Positions 35,529-46,585 of a stretch of DNA of 64,000 nucleotides are shown here, one piece after another. The notes beneath the pieces are model-generated. The model was not told the origin of the DNA, searched no databases, and saw only the letters and a program-made list of their open reading frames with translations. This stretch comes from Galerina marginata. Taxonomy: Eukaryota; Basidiomycota; Agaricomycetes; Agaricales; Galerinaceae. The position numbers were made by a program, and so were the translations under genes. The stretch lies in the NCBI GenBank assembly GCA_023014335.1, contig JAECYW010000006.1, forward strand, positions 3,348,001 through 3,412,000, written 5' to 3'. Numbering within the stretch: position 1 is the first letter of the stretch; each line of letters opens with the position of its first letter.

Positions 35529-37723
35529 ATGCGACGAACATCTCACTCGTGCCGAAATTACCTCAACTGTATCCTATTGCATCTATTACTAGTGGTCGTC
35601 CTTACTACGCTTGTCAAAGCTTCGCGCGACAGCGGAATATCACCAAGTTCCTTCACAAATGATCCCCATAAATCAATAATCGAGAAATTTCAACTCGTGC
35701 TCCCATTCTCAGAGTCGCAAAGCTGTAATCCAACCTCGAGGCTACGAAAGCGCGTTTCCTTACCCGTGGACAAGCCGACTAAGTCTTTTTGGCTCGATAC
35801 AAAGGATGCTAATCCTCTGGCTGACGAAGGCAGTACTGTGGAGCTTACCCGGAAAGCGGATGTCTGTGTGATTGGAAGTGGCATGACCGGAGTGAGCGCT
35901 GCGTGGCATTTTTCAAAAATGCTGCAAAAAAGTGGGCCGCTACAATTGCGAGACAGAACGAGTGTGGTCATCCTGGAGGCTCGTCAGTTCTGTGAGTCTC
36001 AAACCATCCAAATTCGCACAATTACTGATGTTATAGTAACTTGCTTTCAGGTTCTGGTGCCACAGGTTGAATCACACCTTAGTCAGAGGATACATATAAG
36101 CCTCATACTTTTTTGCAGGAAGAAACGGCGGCAATCTGACACCGTTTATGTTTTCCTCGTTTCTGTCCCGCCAGGCTGCGTACAACACATCGGAGGCAGT
36201 CAAGTCATCTGAACTTGAACATTACACCACTGACGCTTTAGTTCGCTTCATTGCTACTAAGAATCTCACAGGCGAGGTGGATCTCGTTGAAGGAGGCCAC
36301 ATAACTCTGATTCAGACACAGGAAGAAGAAATGAATGCAAGGAGGAACTGGGAGGCGGCGAAGGCGGCTGGTTTAGATGTCAACGTTACCTGGATCGGGA
36401 AGGATGAAATGACAGAGGTAGATGTATGTCGTATGATTTTCAAGCAGCTAATCTCATGACGGTATTCACAGAAATGCGGCCTCAATCGCGAGCTTAGCTA
36501 CTCAGGCGTGTTCTTTGCAGCCTATAACCTCTGGCCTTGTAAACTCGTCACCCATCTTTTTCGAGACACCCAATCAAGCACGAGTAACGTGGATATCTCG
36601 TTGCATACCAAGACGCCAGTTACTGCCATTACACGCGAAACCTGGTCTCGTTCGGACGAGACTCCGCTGTCTCCAGCGAGCCAACGTCGTCGCTGGAAAT
36701 TACACACTCCACGCGGCGGTGTTAGCTGCACATATATCATCCATGCGACAAATGCATATGCTTCGCATCTCCTGCCGTTCCTCGCTGGCGTAGAGCCTGA
36801 AGAATTATCATCCTCTTCATCGCTTTCCAATGGCGGTGGTCAAACGCCTCTCGACGGCGAGCATTCTCGGCTTTTGCGTCAGCAATCTCAACTAGCCCAA
36901 GCGCCGCGGGGGATTTACGGTATCGTGCCCACTCGTGATCATGTCAGCGCTATACGTGCCTCCATTTCTTCCTCGAAACTCGGGTGGCAGAATTCCTGGG
37001 ACGTCAACGGTGACGGCGGATTGGGGTATTGGTTCCCCAGGCGCCAGGAAGCCGAGACTCGTTCCTCTAGGACTTTGGATTACACGAAGTCTGCAAGACG
37101 CAGAAACCCAGTTGTCATCTTAGGTGGCGGGAATGAGGCGGGCATTGCTGATGACTCAAGCCTGAATCCGTCCGTTTTGAAGGCGCTGGCGTCGTTCTTG
37201 CCGAGTTTCTTCCCTGGGCAATTTTTTGACACTGGTAATAACGGGCAAGAAGAAATTCGGCCTGGTGAGGAAAGGCTGGAAATGGAATGGGTATTAGCCT
37301 TCTACATCTCTGTTCGAGCTAACTTCCTACTAGACTGGCATCATGGGATTCACTAAGGGCGGCGATCCTTTCGTAAGTCGGCGGATTTTGGCATTATCCT
37401 TTTTATTCAATGATCTCTCATTCAGGTCGGGCCTGTCGTTTCTCCCTTCGAACTCGAAACAGGATCAAATACTAAGCGTCTTGAAAACCGTTTTGAGGGC
37501 CAATATATTGCGGCAGGATATTCTGGGCACGGAATGCCCAGGGCATACGCCTGGTCCGTCTTCCCATCTACTTTGTGGTCCTAATACAAATTGACGCGTC
37601 CTGGACTCTTCTTTCAGTGCCGAAGTCGTTGCGGGTATGATCAATGCCCACATCAGGGGGGAAAAGTGGACGAAACCTAGCTGGCTTCCAGAGCGGTATT
37701 TGACATGGGCAGTAGACCCGTAA
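35529..37723 (+). CDS. FAD-dependent oxidoreductase (DAO fold), paralog A, 622 aa
   Basis: Seven exons: 35529-35991, 36051-36065, 36119-36417, 36472-37290, 37334-37372, 37426-37553, 37618-37723, phases closing. The start MRRTSHSCRN leads into a hydrophobic segment (LLHLLLVVVLTTL), a signal peptide or anchor, and aligns with the start of paralog B. The FAD Rossmann motif is VCVIGSGMTGVSAAWH at about 112-127, followed by VVILEARQF. The second flavin motif, CSGATGRNGG, is assembled across exon 2, a 15-nt microexon. Later conserved parts are YGIVPTRD, GIMGFTKGGDP and AGYSGHGMPRAYA. The fold belongs to the glycine/D-amino-acid oxidase (DAO) superfamily, and the substrate is unknown. The donor of intron 6 is a weak GTCCGT. 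Paralog B lies 1.7 kb downstream. Confidence 0.88.
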
Positions 37724-37821
37724 TCCATGGCCGACTCGTAAAAATACTTTGCAGGCTATTGCACGTTAGGGCGAACTGAGCAGCACCCTGGTCAAGTTGT
37801 ACACAGATTTGTGCCCTTGAA

Positions 37822-38877
37822 TTGACCTATCTTTGGTGCATTGTCCATATAGCACCACTCCTATTCATTATTCCCCCGCATCTCCGTGCATTCTTCTCCC
37901 AAAGTAACTCCATTCAATTCAAACCTTGGAACCTTTACGCGTTCGTCGACGAATTGGCACCCATCGCTTCCAACTTGGTCTGCCTTAGCCTCAAAACGAT
38001 GGTGACGGACCGCATCCTTATCGCCGTTGGGCGTATGCAACATCTCAAGTATCTGTCTTTGGAGAGTGAACTTGGTGATCCGTTTTCGATTACAAACGGC
38101 TTCTTCGAATCGCTTTCTGCGTCAGCGACCCTCTCCTATCTTCATCTTTCTGGAATAATGGAGGTCGACAGTTGGCCGTCACCCTCACCTGTATTGTTAT
38201 TCCCGAAACTTGATACCGTTGAACTGCAACCGATAGTGTTGCCATCAGTTGACCGAATAACGAACTTCCTCCGCGGGGTCAAATTCCCGTCGCTTTCAAA
38301 ACTCGAATGCTGGATAACTTTACCCGCCACCAGGGAAATCTCGAAATCAGAAAAAATTTCCGAATTTTTGAAGGCTCTCGGTCAATCGACGGATTTCAAA
38401 CTAAAAGCCCTCGACTTTGGGCCGTACCAAGGATCTTATACACCAAATTTTGGTCCCACTCTCGCGGATCTTCCAACGTTAGCCGACTTCGAGCTCCTCG
38501 ACTTTCGGATTCCTTTTCTGAACTCGTTGTCCTCCGGAGACGTTACCTTCGTGATCAATTCGTGGCCTGACCTGCAGGTCCTGGATCTGAGGTCGCTTCA
38601 ACCCCAAAAACTTGCATTTGGAGAAGTAGTAAATATCGCGGAAGGCTTACCTGGTCTTCGACTCCTTCGAATGGAATTACTATGCCAAGAAACACTTTCA
38701 GTTATAGATATACCGGTCCTCAAGCACGGACTGAGGTCTCTTAGACTCCGACTTCATGTGGCCGAGTCGCCCGTAGACGACCCAGCACGCTTGGACGATC
38801 CTTTGCTTTTCGCTCGATGCATTGACAAACTCTTTCCGGACCTACAAATAACGTTTCAAAGTCCCAAGCGGCTTTGA
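37822..38877 (+). CDS. F-box/LRR-type protein lacking its N-terminus
   Basis: A single open frame of 351 residues with irregular leucine-rich repeats: SNLVCLSLKTM, QHLKYLSLESELG, ATLSYLHLSG, FPKLDTVELQ, WPDLQVLDLRSL, GLPGLRLLRMELL. This is the C-terminal substrate part of the large mushroom F-box family. No F-box is seen upstream within the 98 bases before this frame, because the FAD oxidoreductase gene ends at 37723. The gene is therefore probably truncated at its 5' end, perhaps by the duplication that placed the two oxidoreductases around it. The first ATG is used only by default. Confidence 0.6.
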   Translation: MTYLWCIVHIAPLLFIIPPHLRAFFSQSNSIQFKPWNLYAFVDELAPIASNLVCLSLKTMVTDRILIAVGRMQHLKYLSLESELGDPFSITNGFFESLSASATLSYLHLSGIMEVDSWPSPSPVLLFPKLDTVELQPIVLPSVDRITNFLRGVKFPSLSKLECWITLPATREISKSEKISEFLKALGQSTDFKLKALDFGPYQGSYTPNFGPTLADLPTLADFELLDFRIPFLNSLSSGDVTFVINSWPDLQVLDLRSLQPQKLAFGEVVNIAEGLPGLRLLRMELLCQETLSVIDIPVLKHGLRSLRLRLHVAESPVDDPARLDDPLLFARCIDKLFPDLQITFQSPKRL

Positions 38878-39457
38878 GATGTCGCCATGGATGCGAATTG
38901 GTTTGCTTCTTTCACAATTGCAAGACGCTAGGAACGACCAAACAGTAAGAGCTAATCTCACTTCCTAATTCGCCATCGATATGGCCATGTCAGAATATAC
39001 AGTAAGTATGTTTCTAATGACGCATTTCCATTAAAAGTATTGATTTGTATCATGACAGTCAACAATATACATCTCGGAACCCTAATGAACGTTCGAACTC
39101 TGTTTTATCTGTAATTAAGTGATAGCTCACGAAAGAGGTCTTCTGGACATCCCACTGGCAACTTTTACCAAGTGTTCGATTAGATATTGCCTCTGACTAG
39201 AACATGAAATAAAATAACCAGGCCGTAACAGCAACCTAACAGCCCAGAGGCTAGGAAAAATATTACGCCCCGAGAAGTGAAATTATCTTGTCATTCGAAG
39301 GCACTTTCTCTTTTTTGGATCGCTGTTGAACGGTCCACGAAAATAGCTACTCCTCTCTTCCTTCCTTCCTCTCAGTTTCTGGTGCACGCTATATCACGTG
39401 GTCGCTTCTGCACACAACTTGAACTTCGACCGCGTGCATTCCAACCTCAATCTTTTC
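38878..39457. other. Intergenic, no gene recognised
   Basis: Promoter side of FAD oxidoreductase paralog B. No supported coding frame in register with known motifs. Confidence 0.45.
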
Positions 39458-41649
39458 ATGCGATATCCATGCCAAATCGTCCTCAACTGCATCGTTTTAT
39501 GTTCTCTTGCGTCAAGGACACTTGTGACAGCTTCAGAAGACGGTCGACCGATATCCACCTTTCCCCATGATGACGTGAATCCATCCAGAAATTCTGTTGT
39601 TCAATCTGTGCTCCAGGCTCCACCTTTTATTCCTGCGTCGAGGTTACGAAAGCGTGTTTCGTTACCTGTCGACAAACCAACCCAATCGTTCTGGCTCGAT
39701 ACCCATGGTGCTAACCCTCTGGCTGAAGAAGGGAGTACTGGAATACTTACGCAGGACGCTGATGTTTGCGTTATTGGGAGTGGCATTACTGGAGTGAGTG
39801 CAGCGTGGCACTTGTCCAAAATGCTGGGCAAGGATGAAGGACCGGACTCAGGAGAAAGCACCAGTGTGGTCATTCTGGAAGCTCGTCAATTCTGTAATTA
39901 TTGTCTTTTTCTAGCAAGCAAATGGCATACCAATACTCATTTTTTTACTAAGGTTCTGGTGCCACAGGTATAAATTTATCTCAACCTCGCAACTTCAACA
40001 TTTTACACCCGCCACAGGAAGAAATGGCGGACATCTCACTCGCAACGTGTTCTCCTCGTTTTGGGCCCGCCAGGCTGCGCATAACACCTCGGAAGCTGCA
40101 AAGTCTTATGTTCTAGAACAATATACCTCCGATGCGCTTGTGCGCTTTGTCGCCGATAGAAATTTAGAAGAAAAGGTTGATTTGGTAGAAGGAGGTCATG
40201 TCACGATATTTCGTTATAAGGACGAAGAGACGGAAGCAAGAGAAGATTGGGAGGCTGCGAAGGCGGCTGGTTTAGACGTCGATGTTAAGTGGATTGGGCA
40301 GGATGAACTCATCGAGGTATGTGAAAGTATTCACTACGCTAACCGCAAGTGTAGTTCACACAAACAATTCTCAGAAATATGGCCTAAATCGCGAACTGAA
40401 TTATACTGGGGTGTCTTATGTAGGCCACAACCTCTGGCCATGCAAGCTCGTCACACATCTCTTCAAAGAGGCCCAATCCACCGCAAAAAACGTCAATATC
40501 TCCTTACACACCAAGACGCCAGTGTCTGCCATTACGCGCGACTTCTGGCCACTCTCCGACAACACCCAAATACTTTCGGCAACAAAACGACGTCGATGGA
40601 AGTTGCACACGTCACGAGGAAGCATCCGTTGCGCCTACATCGTCCATGCCACAAATGGTTATGCTGCACACCTGCTGCCCTTCCTTGCTGGCATCGAGGA
40701 GAATTCTGAGGAGACGCCATCATCTTCCGGTCATTCCAACACTGGTGGTGGCCGCCCACCTCCAGGCGAAGAACATCCTCCTCAACCCTTACCACCGCAC
40801 CCACACCCACACCCCCAACCATCTCCGCTGCCACGTGGGATGTACGGCATTGTGCCCACCCGTGGCCAGGTCGGCGCCGTACGCGCCTCAGTGGGGCCCT
40901 CCGAACTCGCATGGCGGAACTCCTGGGATGGCGGAGACGGAGGATGGGAGTATTGGTTTCCCAGATACCAAGACACCAACGCCAACAGCACGAATTCTAC
41001 AACTCAAAAGAAACCCCTTATTATTCTTGGCGGTGGAAGGCAGTTTTCGGGCGGTAAGCTGGAGGCTGGGGTGGCGGATGACTCGACTGTGAATCCGCTT
41101 GTGTCGAAAGCGTTGAGGTCTTTTTTGCCGCGTTTCTTCCCGGATCAGTTCGCTGCCCCTGCTGATAACAAAAAGGATGAACCACTTCCCACAGAAGATT
41201 CCTGGGAGATGGAATGGGTACGTCTTTCGATTTCCTCATAATTTTCAAAGAGAAACTAAGTCGAGATATAGACTGGCATTATGGGTTTTACCAAAGGCGG
41301 CGATCCATTCGTTCGTTCTCGCTCCCCGTTACACTCGCCATTGTTCTTATATTTCTTCTAGGTCGGACCTGTTGTTCCTCCCTCTATCTTCGAAGGAGAC
41401 GCTACTCAGGAGAGCAACTACGAAGGCCAGTACATTGCCGCCGGATACACAGGGCACGGCATGCCTAGGGCGTACGCCTGGTAAGTTTCACGCTTTTGTT
41501 GATATTCGGAATTAAACTGACATGACGAACCGACACAACCCAGTGCTGAAGTCGTTGCGGGTATGATCAGTGCCCAGATTAGCGGGGAACCATGGACAAA
41601 ACCGAGTTGGCTCCCAGAATGGTATTTGACTTGGGCAACACACCCTTAG
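39458..41649 (+). CDS. FAD-dependent oxidoreductase (DAO fold), paralog B, 618 aa
   Basis: Seven exons: 39458-39893, 39953-39967, 40018-40316, 40375-41217, 41272-41310, 41362-41480, 41544-41649. Their layout matches paralog A exactly, including the 15-nt and 39-nt exons. The start MRYPCQIVLNCIVLCSLA is a probable signal peptide. Flavin motifs are VCVIGSGITGVSAAWH and, across the microexon, CSGATGRNGGH. Conserved tail: GIMGFTKGGDP, AGYTGHGMPRAYA, CAEVVAGM. A His/Pro-rich loop (about 15 residues of HPHPHP type near 40795-40825) sits where paralog A has a Ser/Gly loop. Substrate unknown. Together the two genes look like a recent tandem pair, and secretion would suggest an extracellular or wall-linked oxidase. 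Confidence 0.9.
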
Positions 41650-42101
41650 CATACTTGCGGAGATGGACCAGAAGAACGTGTTGCTGGACCGAACGACAGC
41701 TTCAGTGCTTACGCGCTTACGTAGTAATGGCAATGGTTGCACTGCCGAGCGCATGAATGTGCTTTTTATATTGAATGCACCGCTTGGTCGTAGGTATTCG
41801 TGGCCATCTCAAGTGCCGAGAGGTGTCGCTGAATACCAATGGCCCTGGCGCGCTAAAACTCACCTTGGCCTGTGTTTATTTAAATGGCAGCGCTAAACGT
41901 CAAACCCTGCCCACCCGGTTTACTTAGTGGCTTCCCTGAAGTAGTATTACCGTTGCCTATTTATAGGATATTGCGCCACACAAAATTAGTTCACATTGAC
42001 CTTCTGGCATCCTTTCCACATATTCATATCATCTCGGATTTACTTATAAATCGCGTACAATTCTCGAAATCTAAACCACATCTCATTACTCGACCCAATC
42101 C
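41650..42101. other. Intergenic between convergent genes
   Basis: 3' flanks of the FAD oxidoreductase and the xylanase. No coding frame supported. Confidence 0.5.
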
Positions 42102-43012
42102 TCATAAACAATAAGAGAAATATGCTGCCAGTGGATTATGATTAAAATAACTTGAGATGCAGAACTGATTAGACGTACGGTTTGACACCTGACATGTATA
42201 AGGCGGAATGCAAGAAGTACCGCCAGTAAAGCCTATGCCACCACACTGACCATAGTGAGAAACAGTGGGAGTCACGGTGCTAATGGAGGAAGTCCCGCTA
42301 CTCTGATGCGCTTCTGTAGCAAGAATCTGATAGTTGAACGATCCGATTGTCATTCCAAGGCTCTTCCACGCGTTGAAGTGATTTGCAGTGGTGATGTTTC
42401 CGCCGACTCGTGGAGACTGGCGAACAGACCAGAATTGGTTGAAGGTCTGCGCTCCTCCTACGATCGAAGATGCATTCGTGCGCACGGTTTGGTAAATATC
42501 GTATGTTCCTCCGTCTGAGTCAACTGTTCCCATGTGCTTAAGGCCCGTACCCGGATTGTACGTCCCAAAAGCTTCACAGATGTAGTATTCGACAAGGGGC
42601 GTCACTGTCCAGCCATAGACGGACAGGTAGGCATTGCCATTTGGGTTGAAGGTTCCTTGGTAAACGATTGTACTGGAATTCATGCAGTCAGATCAAATAC
42701 AACCTGGGCATTTATTAGCGCCTACTGTATACCTCCCGGCGCCCAGCCTATTCCAGCAATGACGCTTTCCGAAGCCGACGTCCAAGATAGGTTATATTGG
42801 CCAGTCCCTATGTCCAGCGTGGCCCCACCGTTAACCTGCTCTGATAAAGAGTAATAGTAGCCGGCAACAAATCCTATGCCGTTTGAAGTGACGGTCGTGC
42901 GACGGACAAGACGAGTGTCATGTGTCGCGACATTTGAAAGCACCGCGGAGGTGACGCCAATGGCCGCTGTGAAGTAAAGAGCAAGAAGACTGGTAAACTT
43001 GAAGGAGATCAT
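42102..43012 (-). CDS. GH11 endo-1,4-beta-xylanase with C-terminal CBM1
   Basis: Exons are about 42733-43012, 42179-42672 and 42102-42124. A signal peptide ([19 protein letters not shown]) and a dibasic propeptide end (RLVRR) precede the GH11 jelly roll. Catalytic parts: [19 protein letters not shown] with the nucleophile Glu, and [11 protein letters not shown] with the acid/base Glu. A Ser/Thr linker leads to a cellulose-binding CBM1 ([19 protein letters not shown], then SNPYFSYCL after splicing). The enzyme cuts xylan in plant cell walls. The last intron is 54 nt and open in frame. At the first intron, the best GTATAC..TTCCAG pair does not keep phase (exon 1 ends with one base, exon 2 needs two). 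An acceptor at ACCAAG would restore the frame but drop a strand, so a one-base defect is possible. Confidence 0.85.
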
Positions 43013-43978
43013 GATGTGGAAGTAGCCTTGATACCGAGGTGATGGAGGCTGGGTGTCGTCGCGTTGGTTTTATGCAGTGAAAAGATTGTGATCTCGATCT
43101 CTTTACCCGTCCGTCAAAGAGGTCACCAGAACAGTATTCAGTCGAGCACACAGTTGTCCAATGTAGTCCTATCTCATCTTTCAAATTTTCAGATTTCAAT
43201 GCTCTTAAGTCTTTAACAATTTTAGCGCGAGTCAAAAAGTTAAATAACGTCATACAATGTTGTGTGAAAGTCATTTGAGAACAACGTCGGTGGCTGGATT
43301 GGCGTGAAAGTCGGTGCGGAGGATAGTTCAAGAAATTATTTCAAGTCGCCTCCTTGGTACAATAAGACCCCGTGGTCTCGGTGGAGCATGCGTAAACCAT
43401 GGCGCCGATAATCCTGGTTGACATCAGCCATGACGGATCAGGCATTGAGGTCGTGTGGCAGAGCAAGCGTCCGTCCTTCGTGCTTGGCGATGCTGATGAT
43501 CCTTGGTTTAGGCTATGTGTTTACTAGCCAAATCTATGGGAGGCCCATGTAACTGCAAGCGAGTCCACAGCTAGCTTCCGACTCCGAGGTCTACCCGTAT
43601 CAATCCCACAGCGCATCAAAATAGCCATAGGTACGAGCAGAATCCCGGGTAAGGGGGTGAGGCCGTCGTGTACGGTTAGTTGTACTCCAGGACTTCGTGA
43701 TTGTATGATAGACTGGACGGTTTATTGGAAGAAATTGTGTGGTGCACAACAATGCTAGGACTGGAGCGGCACGTAGTCGGTTGAACAGCGGTGAAGACAC
43801 GTCAGCCCCGCTTTATGCAAAGTTTCTGAAACATTAGGTGTTGACATACAACTCGGTGGAGAGTCATCCTTTTTCCGACAATGCAGCCAATCGCTCTGGC
43901 CGCCCGGGATTCGGTCCAGTGCCAAGCATTGATCGAAATCCGAATCTCCTCCACAACAACCACGGGCTCGCATTTGGG
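43013..43978. other. Intergenic, no gene recognised
   Basis: Contains the xylanase promoter on its left edge. Short frames on both strands near 43600-43980 lack motif support. Confidence 0.45.
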
Positions 43979-46501
43979 TCATCCCAAATGGTCCTCGACC
44001 TTAGTCTTCCTTCTCTTTTTGAGCCCCATCTGGACCAGGTCCAGGAGCATATCGTATCGAATAGCGGGGTATAGATGCAAGATGTTGCCCAGCCAGCACC
44101 TGGTATAGAAGACGCAGCGGGTTGTAGTGCTTTGCGAGCCGATTCCAAAGTTCGACTGCAAACCAAAGTCCATCAGCTTTAAAAAGGCGAAGATAGAAGT
44201 AAACAGACTGTATTGGAAAAAAACTGCCGATAGAGGGATTGGTTGGTTCTGAAGAGAGTGGTTAACGATGTGAAGCTGAAGCGAAATATCAAACAAAAGA
44301 GAAGTACCTCCAAAACGAGATAAGGAAGAACGACTGCATTTGTATTGCCACGACCAAAGGAAGGAAGTCTGAGGGTGAAATATACCCCGCCTAGTGTAAC
44401 ATCGTCAACATTCAGACAAGCAATGACGGCAGAACGGAGACAAATACCTGGCAGTCTCCACGGGTCCTTAATTCTGAGCATAAGCGCAAAGAGCGGAAAG
44501 TGGTGCATGAACGCGAGGAGGGTTTCTATCGAAGCTTGGACAAGCAGAGTTGCGAGGCGCAGCTGGTGAAAGAATTGGTTGACAATAAGCAAAGGCGGTA
44601 TACTGCAAAGGGCATGAATCACTCCAGCGAATAACACATAGTAAACCAACGCCGTCGGGAACAAGAATGCTAGGAGGGTGAAGAGGACTGTGCCGAAGAG
44701 GAGCTGGTCGATGTCGTAGGACCACGTGTCGGTGCGATTGCGCAGAACGTTGCGTCTCTTTCCTGAGAAAAAAATGAATCCATATAACTCGCGTCGAGAG
44801 GGCGTAGGAGAAATAATTACCTCGGAATACACCCCACAAGAGCCCTCCGCCGAGCTTGACGCCGGCTGCCCAGTAGACGAGTCTCGTGAGCTCATATCCT
44901 ATGCGAAGATGCACTGTGAGGAAAAGCGACAGAAGGTCTGAAAGAAGCGAGAGCAAAAGGGTCAGGCCGCCTAATGTTGAGAGGAAGCCAAGGGTGGCGA
45001 AAAGTGAGGGTGTGAGGGGTGGTAATAAGGCTACACAGACATGCAACGTCAGACACAAGTCCAGTTCAGAGGTCGAAGGACAAGAAAGAAATACGAACAG
45101 TCCCAAGTGCCTATTATCCCTGTTAATGAGTTCACGTAGAATCGGCTTAATTCAGCATTAAGTTTTAGACCTGCTGGCCAGGCGTCGAGCCAATACAAAG
45201 TGTTTCGTGGTAGGTGGAATAGAAGAGCCTGGGATTAATATTCAGTTGGAAAAGAAACTGAGTCCGACAGAAAGTCTACCTGGATGTATTGATTCGCAGT
45301 GTCTGCTAAAAAATCACTATTTTCCGATAAGAAAGTCCCGAACGCGAAACCAAGAGTCATGTCGTTCATGATTAGCCACGCAGTATTAAAAAAACTGCAA
45401 AACAGAGATGTCAACATCGGGAGGTAATCAGGAGGATTGGTCATTTACTTGGTGTATCTATGAGAGTAGGATGCAATGTCGTGGGTATTTTGTCTCCTTA
45501 AAGTTGTAACTTGGGTGATGAAAAAGACAGCTTGTTCGATTCGTACATCGAATTGCTGAACTGTCGGATCTCCCGTTAGCCATGCTACAGAAGAATTTTG
45601 ATAAAAAAAAGCAACCTATGGCAGAAACTTCTTTCAGCCTCGTATATCGAGGTTCAGTTGTTGAGGCAGTGCCAATAAAATGGGCTAGGTTCGGAAGCAG
45701 CGGTAGGTTTGCAATATTTGCAGCGAGGCGCGAGACACGGAGGGCAAACGTTGATAATGAACCAAGGTAGGAGGCGAGAGTAAGTAGGAATGTTGCCGTT
45801 ATAGGAAGCAATTTCGGGGATTTGGGAGCGGATGAGGAGCACTCGAACATAAAGTGAACCAGAGAAGCTGAGTTGAGCTAGATGGACTTCATAAGGCCTT
45901 CTTTGAATGTCAAATTGAGATGGAAACATGCCTGGTTAATAACCATGTCGTTCAACCCCTTGTCGACGCTGCTGTTTTGAGGACGCGTAAAGTCATAATT
46001 CGCGAGCTCTTGGTATGGATTCCGTTGGGTTGACGTTTTCGAGGCCGAGAAACTCTGTGGCATATCCATGACATAAAATCGCAGGGAATGTGGGCTATGT
46101 CGATGGTACAGCACGAACGAAAACGAAACTTCGCGTTCACCGTAGTCCCATAATTTCAAGAAAGACGGCACTGGAGACCGACTTTCCTCATCGAAAGTAC
46201 ATGTTCCGAGCAGGATTGGATGCCCTCCACATGAATCCTTCACAGCCTGCCACGTCGGCCACTGCGAAATCCACTCATGAACCGAACCTGCGCTCGGAAT
46301 CCCTACCAAAAGGCCCTGCGAAAAAGTATGAGGATCTGCCGAAAACACGTTGCAGGCACTCACATCAAGAACCCCGGCTACACATATTGCAGGTTTAGAC
46401 CATCCGTAACAAATACCGCTCTTCGTCGATCCCTTGGGCCAAAAGACGGACTCGCATTCAGTGGTCGTTGTCGCCGCCGACGACGACGACGATGGTGGCA
46501 T
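43979..46501 (-). CDS. GPI1: GPI1/PIG-Q, subunit of GPI-GlcNAc transferase, 684 aa
   Basis: Nine exons: 45944-46501, 45616-45877, 45449-45560, 45280-45394, 45099-45228, 44821-45030, 44448-44762, 44308-44390, 43979-44248, all phases closing. Family marks in order: FWPKGSTKSGICYGW, YLGSLSTFALRVSRLAANI, NFFNTAWLIMNDMTLGFAFG, YWLDAWPAGLKLNAELSRF, LLSDLLSLFLTVHLRIGYEL, RRNVLRNRTDTW, YDIDQLLFGTVLFTLLAFLF, PTALVYYVLFAG and the GGVYF...LENQPIPLSAVFF end. GPI1 stabilises the complex that moves GlcNAc from UDP-GlcNAc to phosphatidylinositol on the cytosolic face of the ER, the first step of GPI anchor synthesis. An in-frame ATG at 46681 exists, but it would overlap the first exon of the divergent Rho4 gene, so 46501 is preferred. 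The family assignment is firm. Confidence 0.9.
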
Positions 46502-46585
46502 GTCATGAAGAGAAACGGCCACGTGACGACCACCGATCAGTTGAAATGACGGCGCCCCGCTTTGTTGAACCACGACCTCATCATC
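46502..46585. promoter_or_regulatory. Compact bidirectional promoter, GPI1 / Rho4
   Basis: Only 84 bases separate the two divergent start codons. No TATA box is visible. GPI1 and the Rho GTPase may share control, or the transcripts may overlap at their 5' ends. Confidence 0.5.

Noticed and set aside
40047..40709. 220-codon frame continuing past the third exon of FAD oxidoreductase B
   Set aside because: It reads through intron 3 and then an alternate frame of exon 4; the spliced model matches paralog A throughout.
45585..45615. 31-bp intron in GPI1
   Set aside because: Too short for this genome. A 55-bp intron using the acceptor at 45561 keeps phase, contains a GCTAAC branch site and fits the family alignment.
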